Assembly: GCA_052034625.1 (NCBI GenBank)
Contig: JBPOII010000006.1
Span: 186,001 to 250,000 of the forward strand
Source of the DNA: JAVBLP01 sp052034625
Lineage (GTDB): Bacteria > Elusimicrobiota > Endomicrobiia > Endomicrobiales > Endomicrobiaceae
DNA: 64,000 nucleotides
Direction: 5' to 3'
Both the position numbers and the translations under genes were made by a program. The notes below the pieces were generated by a model, which saw nothing but the letters and a program-made list of their open reading frames with translations, did no database searches and was not told where the DNA came from. The first letter of the stretch is position 1; every line of letters begins with the position of its first letter. Of the stretch, positions 16,629-25,779 are shown piece after piece.

Positions 16629-18551
16629 TCAAGACTCCGGCTGAAACTTGAAAAATACGGCACCCAGCGGAGGGAGTGATATATCTAGGCTGTAAGGTCT
16701 GCCGTGTGCACTATAGTCAATAGTTTCTTTAAAACCCATATTGCCTATGCCGCTTCCAAAATATTCAACAGCATCACTGTTAAGTATTTCTTTCCACAGA
16801 CCTCTATGATTAACACCCACTTTATAATTAAAACGCGGTACAGGAGTAAAATTGAACACACAAAGGATCGTTTCATTTGCCAATGGTGCCTTTCTTACAA
16901 AAGTTATCACGCTATTATCGGAATCATTAGCGTCAACCCACTCAAAACCTTCCCAACTGTGATCATTTTCAAAAAATGCTTTATTGTTTTTATAGGCATG
17001 ATTAAGATCTTTTGTCCATCTCAGCATACCTGAATGTTGGCTGAATTGGAGTACATGCCACTCAAGGCTTTCTTCATGTGTCCATTCCCTTACCTGTCCA
17101 AATTCTGAACCCATAAATAAAAGTTTTTTTCCGGGATGTGCATACATATAAGCAAGCAAAAGCCTTAAACCCGCAAATCTCTGCCATTCATCACCCGGCA
17201 TTTTGCCGATAAGAGAACCTTTTCCTTGCGTAACTTCATCATGAGAAAAAGGAAGTACAAAATTTTCGCTGAAAGCATATAAAAAGCTGAATGTCAGTTT
17301 ATTGTGATGGTATTTTCTAAATACCGGATTAACTTTCATATAACTTAAAACATCGTTCATCCAACCCATATTCCATTTATATCCAAAACCGAGTCCGCCA
17401 AGATATGTAGGTTTTGAGACCATAGGCCATGAAGTTGATTCTTCGGCATAAGTTTGAACTCCGTCGTAATTTTCATAAACGACATGATTAAAGCGTTTAA
17501 GGAACTCTATGGCTTCTATATTTTCTTTTCCGCCGTATTTATTGGGCAGCCATTCGCCCTCTTTTCTTGAATAATCAAGATAAAGCATTGAAGCGACAGC
17601 ATCAACCCTTAAACCGTCGATATGATACTTATCAAGCCAGAATAAAGCGCTTGAGATAAGAAAGTTCTGAACTTCATTTCTTCCATAATTAAAAATTGCA
17701 CTCTTCCAGTCAGGATGAAAACCAAGTCTTGAATCGGCATGTTCATAAAGATATGTTCCGTCAAAAAAAGAAAGTCCGTGAAGATCCGTAGGGAAATGCG
17801 AAGGCACCCAATCAAGTATAACGGCAATTCCGGCTTGATGCAGAGTATCTACCATATACATAAAATCCTGCGGTGTACCGAATCTGCTTGTTGGAGCAAA
17901 ATATCCTAAACTCTGATAACCCCAAGAAGGACAGAAAGGGTGCTCCATGACAGGCAAAACCTCTACATGAGTAAAACCCATTTCTTTGCAATATTCAGCA
18001 AGTTCATATCCCATCTCTCTATAAGAGAGCCATCTATTATTTTCTTCCGGTTTTCTGCGCCAAGAACCCAAATGAACTTCATATATTGAAACAGGAGCAT
18101 TTATAGCACTTTTTGCTTTTCTCTCGCTCATCCACTTTGAATCATTCCATTTATAATCAAGATCCCATAATTTAGACCCTGTTTTTTTCGGGGTTTCAGC
18201 ATGGAATGCATAAGGATCGGCTTTTTCAACAGAGTAATTATTATTATTTGAAACTATAAAATACTTATATATATCGCCCTTTTTCAGTCCGGGAATAAAA
18301 CCTTCCCATATACCTGAGTTATCTCCTCTCGGAAATAACTGATGTGCACCTTTATCCCAAAAGTTAAAATCACCGATCACGGAAACACTTTTTGCATTTG
18401 GTGCCCAAACACAAAAATACGCACCGTTTTGCCCGTCTTTGGATATAAGTTTTGAGCCCATTTTTTCATACAGTCTGAAATGACTCCCTTCACGGAACAG
18501 ATGAATATCGACTTTTGTAAGCAATGAAAAACCCTGAACTCTATTATCCAT
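16629..18551 (-). CDS. glgB: 1,4-alpha-glucan branching enzyme
   Basis: Introduces alpha-1,6 branches into glycogen. The true start is taken at 18551 (MDNRVQGFS), which has an AGGAG ribosome site; a longer frame reading into the upstream gene is rejected. The 640-residue protein has a CBM48 domain (about 35-125, with the FCVWAPNA and VIGDFNFWD motifs), then a GH13 barrel with EVHLGSW, GYQSLGYFAPTSRFG, DWVPSHF, the nucleophile in DGLRVD (Asp317), the acid/base in YAEES (about Glu370) and LPFSHDEV. The usual C-terminal all-beta domain closes it. Glycogen storage is implied, though glgA, glgC and glgP are not in this window. Confidence 0.97.
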   Translation of the reverse strand: MDNRVQGFSLLTKVDIHLFREGSHFRLYEKMGSKLISKDGQNGAYFCVWAPNAKSVSVIGDFNFWDKGAHQLFPRGDNSGIWEGFIPGLKKGDIYKYFIVSNNNNYSVEKADPYAFHAETPKKTGSKLWDLDYKWNDSKWMSERKAKSAINAPVSIYEVHLGSWRRKPEENNRWLSYREMGYELAEYCKEMGFTHVEVLPVMEHPFCPSWGYQSLGYFAPTSRFGTPQDFMYMVDTLHQAGIAVILDWVPSHFPTDLHGLSFFDGTYLYEHADSRLGFHPDWKSAIFNYGRNEVQNFLISSALFWLDKYHIDGLRVDAVASMLYLDYSRKEGEWLPNKYGGKENIEAIEFLKRFNHVVYENYDGVQTYAEESTSWPMVSKPTYLGGLGFGYKWNMGWMNDVLSYMKVNPVFRKYHHNKLTFSFLYAFSENFVLPFSHDEVTQGKGSLIGKMPGDEWQRFAGLRLLLAYMYAHPGKKLLFMGSEFGQVREWTHEESLEWHVLQFSQHSGMLRWTKDLNHAYKNNKAFFENDHSWEGFEWVDANDSDNSVITFVRKAPLANETILCVFNFTPVPRFNYKVGVNHRGLWKEILNSDAVEYFGSGIGNMGFKETIDYSAHGRPYSLDISLPPLGAVFFKFQPES

Positions 18552-18561
18552 GAAAATCTCC

Positions 18562-19614
18562 TTAAACAACTGAAAGTGAATTTTTATATTTTTTAACCAG
18601 CATAAAAAATATTGTTTTAATGATCGCCATAACAGGTACGGCAAAGACAATGCCTAAAAAACCGAAAACCTGAGCTCCGGCAAGCATTGCAAAAACCATA
18701 GTTACCGGACTTAAATCGACATTTTGTCCAACTACCAAAGGCTGAATCAAATTATTATCCAAAAACTGTATGATAATAAAAGACGGTATTATCTTAACAA
18801 GTATAAAAAAGTCTTGGAACTGTACAAGCCCGACAATAGATGCAAGCGCAACTCCGACAAAAGGTCCCATATACGGTATCATATTGGCAAAACCCGCAAT
18901 AATACCTATCAGTAAAGCAAAATTCACGCCGAAAATACTGAGCACTATAACCGACATAGTACCTACAAAAACAGCTTCTATAAGCTGTCCTCTTATAAAC
19001 CTGCCGAGAACAGAATCCATTTCATATATGACAGAGAGTATAGTTTCTACCGAATTTGAAGGAACAAGTTCAACTATAGTGTTAATCGGTCTATTGCCCC
19101 CGAGAAGCATAAAGAACACAAGCATCGGTATTAAAACAATAACTGAAAATACGGAAAAAATGCTCATTAGATACTGTGGGACTTTTTGTGCTTCCGAAGT
19201 AGCAAAATTCTGGATTTTCTCTATAGCAATATCGTAAACCTGATATTCTTTCAGTGCCGGGATTATAGTTTCCAATTTGTGTCTTAACATTTCCGTATAA
19301 CTGAGAACATATTTATAATAGGCAGAAAAATTCACTCTGAGTTTATCAATTTCTTCAAAAAGGAGAGGAATGAAAATTATTATTAAAGCCGCCATAACAA
19401 TAAAGAAAATAGCGGCAATTATTGCGACTGCCACCCATCTTCTATATCCATATGACTGTATCTTTAAAATAACAGGAGATAAAATATATGTGATAAATGC
19501 TGCTATAATAAAAGGTGCCAGTATGCCTCTTGCGAAATATAAAAACAAACATACCGCAAGAAAAAGAATTACGCCTATGGTAAAAACTCTATTACTCGTA
19601 GATTCTTTTATCAT
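18562..19614 (-). CDS. AI-2E-family membrane exporter (PerM-like)
   Basis: A 350-residue integral membrane protein with about eight hydrophobic spans (for example 11-27, 30-50, 62-86, 158-180, 210-232, 237-260, 275-300, 305-340). The LIGIIAGFANMIPYMGPFVG motif in the C-terminal half is diagnostic of the UPF0118/AI-2E family. Members have been linked to autoinducer-2 export or sodium/proton exchange; the name is historical and the substrate here is unknown. It starts 10 nt after the cyclic-nucleotide-binding gene's stop and ends 10 nt before glgB, so it lies inside a run of same-strand genes. Confidence 0.88.
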   Translation of the reverse strand: MIKESTSNRVFTIGVILFLAVCLFLYFARGILAPFIIAAFITYILSPVILKIQSYGYRRWVAVAIIAAIFFIVMAALIIIFIPLLFEEIDKLRVNFSAYYKYVLSYTEMLRHKLETIIPALKEYQVYDIAIEKIQNFATSEAQKVPQYLMSIFSVFSVIVLIPMLVFFMLLGGNRPINTIVELVPSNSVETILSVIYEMDSVLGRFIRGQLIEAVFVGTMSVIVLSIFGVNFALLIGIIAGFANMIPYMGPFVGVALASIVGLVQFQDFFILVKIIPSFIIIQFLDNNLIQPLVVGQNVDLSPVTMVFAMLAGAQVFGFLGIVFAVPVMAIIKTIFFMLVKKYKNSLSVV

Positions 19615-19624
19615 TGATTATATC

Positions 19625-20074
19625 TCATTGCACCTTAAGCCTTGCGGCAAATATAGCTGAGAGATTTTTCATTATCCTTAAGCCCATTTTAAGGTCAGAC
19701 TCCACCATATCATCAAATTTAACTCTGTAGATAAGATAGAGCTCGCTGTTTTTAAGAGCTGTCGCGGAGGAATCGTGCCTCCGATTTTCTATAAGTGATA
19801 TTTCGCCGAAAAACTCGTCATTTTCAACGAGCTTTTCATTGTCGGCATTATTTATTTTGATCTGTCCGTCTTTAACAAGGTAAACGACATTTGCTTCTTG
19901 TTTTTCCCTGTAGACCTGTTCGCCGGCAGCATAATTTTTTTTGAACACTATCAGCGCGATCTTTGCAAGATTCCTGTCTGAAAGTCCTTGAAATAAAGCA
20001 ACTCTTTTCAAAAATGCTATATCCGCTTTCAAAGATTCATCAATTATTAAAAACTTTAAAAGTTTTTTTATCAT
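19625..20074 (-). CDS. Stand-alone cyclic-nucleotide-binding-like domain protein
   Basis: A 149-residue protein that is essentially one Crp/PKA-type beta-barrel: LKRVALFQGLSDRNLAKIAL, then NYAAGEQVYREKQEANVVYLVKDGQI, FGEISLIENRRHDSSATALKNSELYLI. The phosphate-binding cassette FGEISL(x)nR is recognisable, but the usual Arg-Ala pair reads RHDSSATA, so ligand binding is uncertain. There is no helix-turn-helix, so it is not a DNA-binding Crp protein; it must act on other proteins or be fused by association. A GGAGAG ribosome site is seen. Neighbours are a WD40 protein upstream and an AI-2E exporter downstream; no functional link is proven. Confidence 0.82.
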   Translation of the reverse strand: MIKKLLKFLIIDESLKADIAFLKRVALFQGLSDRNLAKIALIVFKKNYAAGEQVYREKQEANVVYLVKDGQIKINNADNEKLVENDEFFGEISLIENRRHDSSATALKNSELYLIYRVKFDDMVESDLKMGLRIMKNLSAIFAARLKVQ

Positions 20075-20106
20075 TAAATGCTCTCCGGAAAAAAACGCAC
20101 TTATTA

Positions 20107-21171
20107 CTACTCTTTCATATATTTTTCAAATCCTTCTTCCTGAGAAGGCATTGTTTCTAGCTGTGCTTCATCAAACCTTTCTTCCTGAGAAGGCATTGTA
20201 AGCAGAGAGTCTGTGTCAAAAGGCCCCCACACTTTAACCGTATTGTCATCACTTGCTGAAGCAAGCATTCTCCCTGAAGGTGAATACACTATGTCGTTAA
20301 CTCTTGCACTGTGCCCTATAAGAGAAGTTATATACTGCCCATTGCTTACATCCCACAAACGTATATCGCTGTCGTCACTTGCAGTAGCAAGGATTTTGCC
20401 GTCTATTGAAAAAGCTACGGAATTAACTTTGCCGGTATGACTTGAGAGAACAAAACTTTTTGCCAAACGACCATTTGTAAAATTCCAGATTATGGCTTTA
20501 TTGTCTTCATCCCCGGAAGCAAGATATTTGCCATCCGGACTGAAAACAACGCTCGTAACTGTGGATTTATGTTCTTTAACTGTCTGCAAAAGTTTTCCGC
20601 TTTTTACTGACCAGACCCTTATTGTTTTATCCTCACCGCAAGAAACCACATAAACTCCGTTCGGACTGAATACCGCACGTCTTACTATATCACTGTGTCC
20701 TCTCAAAATATGCAAAATGCCATAAGGAGCGGCCGCATTCCAGATCATTACAGTATTATCAGAACTTGCAGTAACCATCTTCTTTCCGTCTTTAGAAAAA
20801 ACTGCACTGTTAATATAATGGTTATGTCCTTTCAAAGTTTTTACAAGTGCATTTTTACTTATTGACCATAGCTTAAGAGTTGAATCATTTGAAGCAGAAG
20901 CAAGTACTTCACCGGCAGGATCGACTTTTACATAGTTTATAATATCCGTATGTCCGGTAAGATATACTAAATTTTCCGAATTATCCATTCTCCATTTCAC
21001 TATTCTGTAATCATAACCCGCAGAATAAACATATTTTTCATCTTTGGAAAAATCTACGGATCTGGCACTGTCTGTATGAGTCATCAGTGTATGAAGTAAA
21101 TAATCCTGTCCATAAACAATATTTACTGAAAAGGTAAACAAAAACACTGTTAAGATTCTTAAGAAACGCAT
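20107..21171 (-). CDS. Exported seven-blade WD40 repeat protein
   Basis: Start placed at 21171 (MRFLRILTVF), where AAGGAG lies 6 nt upstream; an ATG two codons earlier touches the ribosome site. A signal peptide covers about residues 1-21 (ending NIVYGQ). Seven WD40 repeats follow, each ending in a W-x motif (VKWRM, LKLWSI, VMIWNA, IRVWSV, AIIWNF, IRLWDV, VKVWGP), enough for one closed propeller. The short C-terminal tail contains two copies of TMPSQEE-x-F about 15 residues apart, encoded by a 21-bp perfect direct repeat. WD40 propellers are protein-interaction platforms; a periplasmic or surface scaffold role is inferred. The ankyrin gene lies directly upstream. Confidence 0.88.
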   Translation of the reverse strand: MRFLRILTVFLFTFSVNIVYGQDYLLHTLMTHTDSARSVDFSKDEKYVYSAGYDYRIVKWRMDNSENLVYLTGHTDIINYVKVDPAGEVLASASNDSTLKLWSISKNALVKTLKGHNHYINSAVFSKDGKKMVTASSDNTVMIWNAAAPYGILHILRGHSDIVRRAVFSPNGVYVVSCGEDKTIRVWSVKSGKLLQTVKEHKSTVTSVVFSPDGKYLASGDEDNKAIIWNFTNGRLAKSFVLSSHTGKVNSVAFSIDGKILATASDDSDIRLWDVSNGQYITSLIGHSARVNDIVYSPSGRMLASASDDNTVKVWGPFDTDSLLTMPSQEERFDEAQLETMPSQEEGFEKYMKE

Positions 21172-21217
21172 TGTCATCTCCTTTTAATTACTAAATTTTA
21201 TTCAAATTAATTATATA

Positions 21218-22555
21218 TTAAATTTTATTGTTTTTCCAATGATATTTGCTTTTTTTCCTATCGGGGCTTAGAAGCTCTATAACTTCGGCATTTGAATACT
21301 TCATTGCATAATCAATAGGAGACAGTCCCGAAGGGTCCTTTGTTTTGATCCTTGCACCATTATTAACAAGGAATTTTACAGCTTCCGTATTATTATTACT
21401 TGCTGCAACTATTATAGGAGGAATGCCTTTTAGATCCTTGGCATTTATCCTTGCCCCTCTGTCAAGCAAAATCTTTGCTATGTGCAAATCACCAATTTCA
21501 ATAGCTACATTTAATGCTCTTCTTGCTGATTTAGAATTTATATATGCCCCGCTTTCTATAAGTTTTTTTGTAATATCTTTATCACGTTTTAATATCGCAA
21601 AAACCAACGGAGTAGAGAAATTATTGTCTATACAGTTAACCGAAGACCGATCATAGTCAAGTATATTTTCTACCATTTCATAATTTCCCGCAAAAATACT
21701 GTACATCAGGGCATTGAGCCCGTTAATATCTTTGGCTTTCATATCTGCTTTATTATCAATCGCAAGAGAAACAAGAGATCCGTTATTTGTCATCGCAGCA
21801 ATAAGAACAGGTGTAAGTCCATTGTAATCTTTTGCATTTATATCCGCACCTTTTGATAAAATAAAAGAAGCATAATCATAATTTTCATTGGAATATGCTA
21901 TAAGCAAAGGCGTCCTGCCTCTTTCATCAACAATTTCAACCGATGCACCTTTTTCAATGAGCTCTTCTGAATATTTAATATCTGAAATTGTGGCAGCCTC
22001 TATAAGATTAACGGGTTTTGCGCCTTTTTTATGCAAGAATTTTGCAATTTCAATATTTCCTTCTTTTATTGCAATAGATAATGCAGTAAGCCCTTCAGTA
22101 TTTTTAGCATTGATATCAAGCTGCCTTGTCGCTATGATATCTGTTACAACCGTAATGATATTTCTTTCGCTTGCCATCATAAGGGCATTTGTGCCGTTAC
22201 TGAGTTTAACTGTAGTATCGGCACCGCTTTTTATAAGCATCCTTGCCGTATCTTCCATATGTTTATTTATAGCAAGCATAAGAACGCTCATTCCGCGCAT
22301 ATAGCTTTCACTTGGATAGGCACCGCTTTTTATAAGTATTTCAGCTATATTTTCATTGCCATTACCTATCGCTATTACTAAAGCGGCATTTCCCAGAAAA
22401 TCTTTCGCATTTGGATCAGCACCTCTGACAAGACATTCTCTTAAAGTTTTCTCATTACCTTCTTTTACAGCATTTATAAGGCTTTTTTCCAACTCTTGTG
22501 CAAAAGAAAACCCAGATATAAAAAGTAAAAATAGTGTGATAACTGCTCTCTTCAA
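21218..22555 (-). CDS. Exported ankyrin-repeat protein
   Basis: About 446 residues from a TTG start at 22555, which has GAGG 8 nt upstream and lies 13 nt after the glycosyltransferase stop; this start gives a good signal peptide (KRAVITLFLLFISGFSFAQ), whereas the first ATG would bury it behind 20 extra residues. The mature part is roughly a dozen ankyrin repeats (GADPNAKDFLGNAALVIAI, GADINAKDYNGLTPVLIAA and so on) and nothing else, so it is a pure binding solenoid. Target unknown. Exported by prediction and adjacent to an exported WD40 protein. Confidence 0.88.
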   Translation of the reverse strand: MKRAVITLFLLFISGFSFAQELEKSLINAVKEGNEKTLRECLVRGADPNAKDFLGNAALVIAIGNGNENIAEILIKSGAYPSESYMRGMSVLMLAINKHMEDTARMLIKSGADTTVKLSNGTNALMMASERNIITVVTDIIATRQLDINAKNTEGLTALSIAIKEGNIEIAKFLHKKGAKPVNLIEAATISDIKYSEELIEKGASVEIVDERGRTPLLIAYSNENYDYASFILSKGADINAKDYNGLTPVLIAAMTNNGSLVSLAIDNKADMKAKDINGLNALMYSIFAGNYEMVENILDYDRSSVNCIDNNFSTPLVFAILKRDKDITKKLIESGAYINSKSARRALNVAIEIGDLHIAKILLDRGARINAKDLKGIPPIIVAASNNNTEAVKFLVNNGARIKTKDPSGLSPIDYAMKYSNAEVIELLSPDRKKSKYHWKNNKI

Positions 22556-22568
22556 ACTTTTTTCCTCA

Positions 22569-24017
22569 CTAATAAGGGTTTGTCTGTATTTCATACCCTT
22601 GTTTTTCAATAATTGCATACTGCCTTATAGGCATTCCGTTCTTTATTACAAATAAAACTTCTGCACCTTCTATTGACGAAAAATCATCTTCCATTCTATT
22701 ATCTATGAGAACAATCGCAACAGCAGAATCTTCAGTATCATCAGGTATGGTCCAATACATAAATTGGTTATAGCGTTTTTTGGGTACATTATCAAGAAAA
22801 ACATCTATACCGCTGCCTCTTGTATAATAAGCAAGAGTTCCGCCCCACTGATGTGAATGAGTTATTATATACTTTATATCCCTTTCTTTCAGGATATTGC
22901 CGAGATTCTGCCAGCCTCTAAACCAATTTGTTGCATCCGCTACGGCAGCTTTTGGTGAAAATTTATATATCGGTACTATTGCATAGGCACTATGAAGTCC
23001 TGCAAACACGGACAATATAATATTCAAAGATATTCCTGAGATCAAAAATTTCTTTTTAAATGCGGTGATATTTTCAAAAAGATATTGTGCTGTCATTATT
23101 GAAAAAGCAAAGTAGGCACAAACAGGCCAATTTGCCCCGGGATATCTTTTAAGTGCAGTAAATATAAAAATGGCGATTATCGGGATAGAAAAAGATGCCA
23201 GGAATATTTTCTTACTGTCTTTTGACCTGAAATAAGATATTGCGGCAAAAATTCCCGCTATAAAAATTATAGGTCCTGCCACAAGAGCTTGAGAGCCGAG
23301 ATACTCAAATATATATTCCGGGTGGAGCTTTGAACTTTTTAAGCCGTGATCAATCTGATATGTAAAAGATATCCAATCTTGATGCCAATTCCATAGGATT
23401 ACCGGAAGAAATACTAAAAAGGAAAGTAAAAGCATAAAATAAAAATGCTTATTTCTTAGCCATTTAAGTTTTTTATCAAGGAGCATATATATGATCAGGG
23501 AAAGCCCGAACAAAACTCCGGTATATTTTGAAAGCATTGAAAGTCCGAGAAAAAGGCCTGTCAGATACCAATACTTTGTTTCATTTGTTTCAATAAGTCT
23601 CCACAAATAATAAACGGCGAATGCAAAAAACAAAAACAGCGGAGTATCAGGAGTAATTATTATCGAGCCTACAAGCATAAGAGGAAGAGTATTTACCATG
23701 ATAACGGCAGCCGAAGAAATTATTTCATTTTCGAAAAGTTTTTTTGTGAATTTCCACATAAGAATACTTATTATAATGGTTGCTATTATTGATGATAACC
23801 TTACAAAAAGTTCAGAATCCCAAAACAGTGTTGTAAGCTTTATAAAATAAGCTATCATCGGAGAATGGTCATAATATCCGAAAGCCAGATGTTTAGACCA
23901 CAGCCAGTAATATGCTTCATCAGGATGAAGTTCCAAAATATAGGACAGGAAAATCTTAAAGCAAATTATAATCCCGACAAAGATAAAAGTATTTCTTTTA
24001 CTGAATATCTTTTCCAT
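22569..24017 (-). CDS. GT39-like dolichyl-phosphate-sugar glycosyltransferase (ArnT/PMT fold)
   Basis: A 482-residue membrane protein with about ten spans. Near the N-terminus ELHPDEAYYWLWSKHLAFGYYDHSP carries the catalytic Asp-Glu motif and surrounding pattern of the PMT_2/ArnT glycosyltransferases, which move a sugar from a polyprenyl-phosphate donor to lipid A, protein or glycan outside the membrane. A soluble C-terminal domain follows (about 370-482). Its ATG overlaps the end of the membrane PHP gene by 20 nt with TTGGAG in front, so the two are coupled. Acceptor and sugar are unknown. Confidence 0.85.
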   Translation of the reverse strand: MEKIFSKRNTFIFVGIIICFKIFLSYILELHPDEAYYWLWSKHLAFGYYDHSPMIAYFIKLTTLFWDSELFVRLSSIIATIIISILMWKFTKKLFENEIISSAAVIMVNTLPLMLVGSIIITPDTPLFLFFAFAVYYLWRLIETNETKYWYLTGLFLGLSMLSKYTGVLFGLSLIIYMLLDKKLKWLRNKHFYFMLLLSFLVFLPVILWNWHQDWISFTYQIDHGLKSSKLHPEYIFEYLGSQALVAGPIIFIAGIFAAISYFRSKDSKKIFLASFSIPIIAIFIFTALKRYPGANWPVCAYFAFSIMTAQYLFENITAFKKKFLISGISLNIILSVFAGLHSAYAIVPIYKFSPKAAVADATNWFRGWQNLGNILKERDIKYIITHSHQWGGTLAYYTRGSGIDVFLDNVPKKRYNQFMYWTIPDDTEDSAVAIVLIDNRMEDDFSSIEGAEVLFVIKNGMPIRQYAIIEKQGYEIQTNPY

Positions 24018-25332
24018 TTAATCTCCAAGCGATAAACCACAAAACGCAAAACCCAATCAAAACGGGGATCACGGTAACGGTTATTATTTCATTCAAACCT
24101 CGTACAGACAGAGAAAGCACATAATAATAAACGGTTAATATCCCAAAAAATGCAGACATGCAAACAGGCAGATATTTCACTATATATCTCACAGCATTAC
24201 TTGAAGCAATTATTAAAAACACTGCCGTCCAAAACATCAGAGAGAACACCTGGACTAAATCCGCACTTTTAATATAGTAGTAAAATGCTGCAAAAGGTTC
24301 AAAAACAAATCTGAAAAAACTGTTGGACTGTTTTTCCCTGTACAATATCACCTTAGTTTCGGGTTTTGCGGCCAGCTGCGTTAAAAGATTTTCTTCGGTA
24401 TTCCCTTTAAAAACCGTCCATACATCTGACATATATCCCCAGCCATGCCAATCAGTAGATCCTATCATTAGGAGTTCATTATCTTTTGAAAAACTTATCA
24501 TTTCCCGTCTTTCATTCTCATCAAAATTCCTGTATCCGCAATTATATATTTCAAAACCGTCCACTCCGAGATTGTGCAATTCTTCAAATGTGAATTTATG
24601 CCATTTCCACCAATGCGGCACAATTACAAGCATTTCATTATCGTGCGCTTTTTTTATCATATCTTCAAGAAGCATATCTTTATAATCATCGCCGTCATAC
24701 TCTTTTGCCGACAAAATAAGAACTGATATCTTTCCTTTTTTTGCCTGCATCTGCATACCAGGAAAAACCTGTTTAAATTTTGCATCCTCAGGAAATTTTG
24801 AAAATCCTTTTGTATGATTGTGTTCTGTTACAAAAAAAGAATCATAGCCATTATATTTATGGAACTTAAGGCTTGATGCGGCAGTTGAAACATTGTCATG
24901 AGAACTTATAGTATGAGAATGAAGGTCAACGGCTATATAACCTTGCGGTTTATGCAGTTTAGGACCGGGAAGCGGTAAAAGAGCGACAAAAACAAATATA
25001 GTAGCAAGAAGCATAAGCGTATAAATAAGTTTTTTCAAAAACTGTTTAATAGTTCTCTTTTTTAAATAACAATAAACAGCCAAAACTGTTACCGCCCAGG
25101 CTATCCACGAAATTATCGCCGGCAGATAAAAATTGCGCTCAAGCGTGAGCGCATAAAAAGTAAATGCATAAAAAGGTTCTGTTAGTATTCTGATATAAGG
25201 CCAGGTTATATAGAAACCCTCCGGCACTTCAGCTCCGGTTATAAGATCATATAGATGTATAGGGGAATGAAACAGAAGGCTGCTGCCGGCAATCAGGCAA
25301 AAACAAATAAATATTCGTCTTACTGTCTTCAT
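23998..25332 (-). CDS. Membrane protein with a PHP phosphoesterase domain
   Basis: A 444-residue protein. The N-terminal part has three or four hydrophobic spans (about 8-25, 45-65, 70-90, 98-118). A PHP domain follows (about 130-310) with AVDLHSHTISSHDN, FVTEHNHTKGF, LIVPHWWKWHKF and GSTDWHGWG supplying the His/Asp metal ligands. Three or four more spans lie at the C-terminus (350-440). PHP domains hydrolyse phosphoesters such as nucleotides or sugar phosphates. A hydrophobic frame and its place between tolR and a glycosyltransferase suggest an envelope substrate, which is inference. It follows tolR by 12 nt and looks like an extension of the tol operon. Confidence 0.82.
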   Translation of the reverse strand: MKTVRRIFICFCLIAGSSLLFHSPIHLYDLITGAEVPEGFYITWPYIRILTEPFYAFTFYALTLERNFYLPAIISWIAWAVTVLAVYCYLKKRTIKQFLKKLIYTLMLLATIFVFVALLPLPGPKLHKPQGYIAVDLHSHTISSHDNVSTAASSLKFHKYNGYDSFFVTEHNHTKGFSKFPEDAKFKQVFPGMQMQAKKGKISVLILSAKEYDGDDYKDMLLEDMIKKAHDNEMLVIVPHWWKWHKFTFEELHNLGVDGFEIYNCGYRNFDENERREMISFSKDNELLMIGSTDWHGWGYMSDVWTVFKGNTEENLLTQLAAKPETKVILYREKQSNSFFRFVFEPFAAFYYYIKSADLVQVFSLMFWTAVFLIIASSNAVRYIVKYLPVCMSAFFGILTVYYYVLSLSVRGLNEIITVTVIPVLIGFCVLWFIAWRLNGKDIQ

Positions 25333-25344
25333 AGCAGACCTGCG

Positions 25345-25779
25345 CTAAGTTTTTATTTTAGCTTCTTTCAAAGGCTGATTTGAAACTTCAACTGCAAGAG
25401 CGAACTTTGTTGCACCCGCTCTTTTTGCCTTATCCATAAACTGCATAACATAATCGTATTTTACGTCTTTATCTCCTTTGATCACTATAGGTTTTCCGGG
25501 TTTGGAAGCCACAAGATCATGAATTACAGCCTGAACATTGCTGTCATGTATCTGCTTGCCGTTCATATATACATAGCCTTCTTTAGAGATAAGAACTTCA
25601 ATATTTGAGCTGTCTTCATGATCGGTAGTCTGGGTTTTCGGTAAATTCACTTTAATACCCGGCTGCATAAGCATCGGAGTCGTTATCATAAAAATAATGA
25701 GCAATACCAAAATAACGTCCGTAAAAGGAGTTATATTGATATCAGCCATTACTTTATTTCTTCTTCTATTCCTCTTCAT
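25345..25779 (-). CDS. tolR: TolR/ExbD-type proton channel subunit
   Basis: A 144-residue protein: a short cytoplasmic N-terminus (KRNRRRNKVMADINITPFTDV), one membrane helix (VILVLLIIFMITTPML) with the family's Asp in the FTDVILVLL motif, and a periplasmic domain. It forms the TolQ-TolR proton-driven motor. Its start lies inside the end of tolQ (14-nt overlap). Assigned tolR rather than exbD because of the tolB, cpoB and pal genes in the same operon. Confidence 0.9.
   Translation of the reverse strand: MKRNRRRNKVMADINITPFTDVILVLLIIFMITTPMLMQPGIKVNLPKTQTTDHEDSSNIEVLISKEGYVYMNGKQIHDSNVQAVIHDLVASKPGKPIVIKGDKDVKYDYVMQFMDKAKRAGATKFALAVEVSNQPLKEAKIKT

Noticed and set aside
18552..18650. N-terminal extension of glgB by 33 residues
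   Set aside because: It runs into the upstream AI-2E gene and lacks a ribosome site, while the start at 18551 has AGGAG in front and gives a normal branching-enzyme length.
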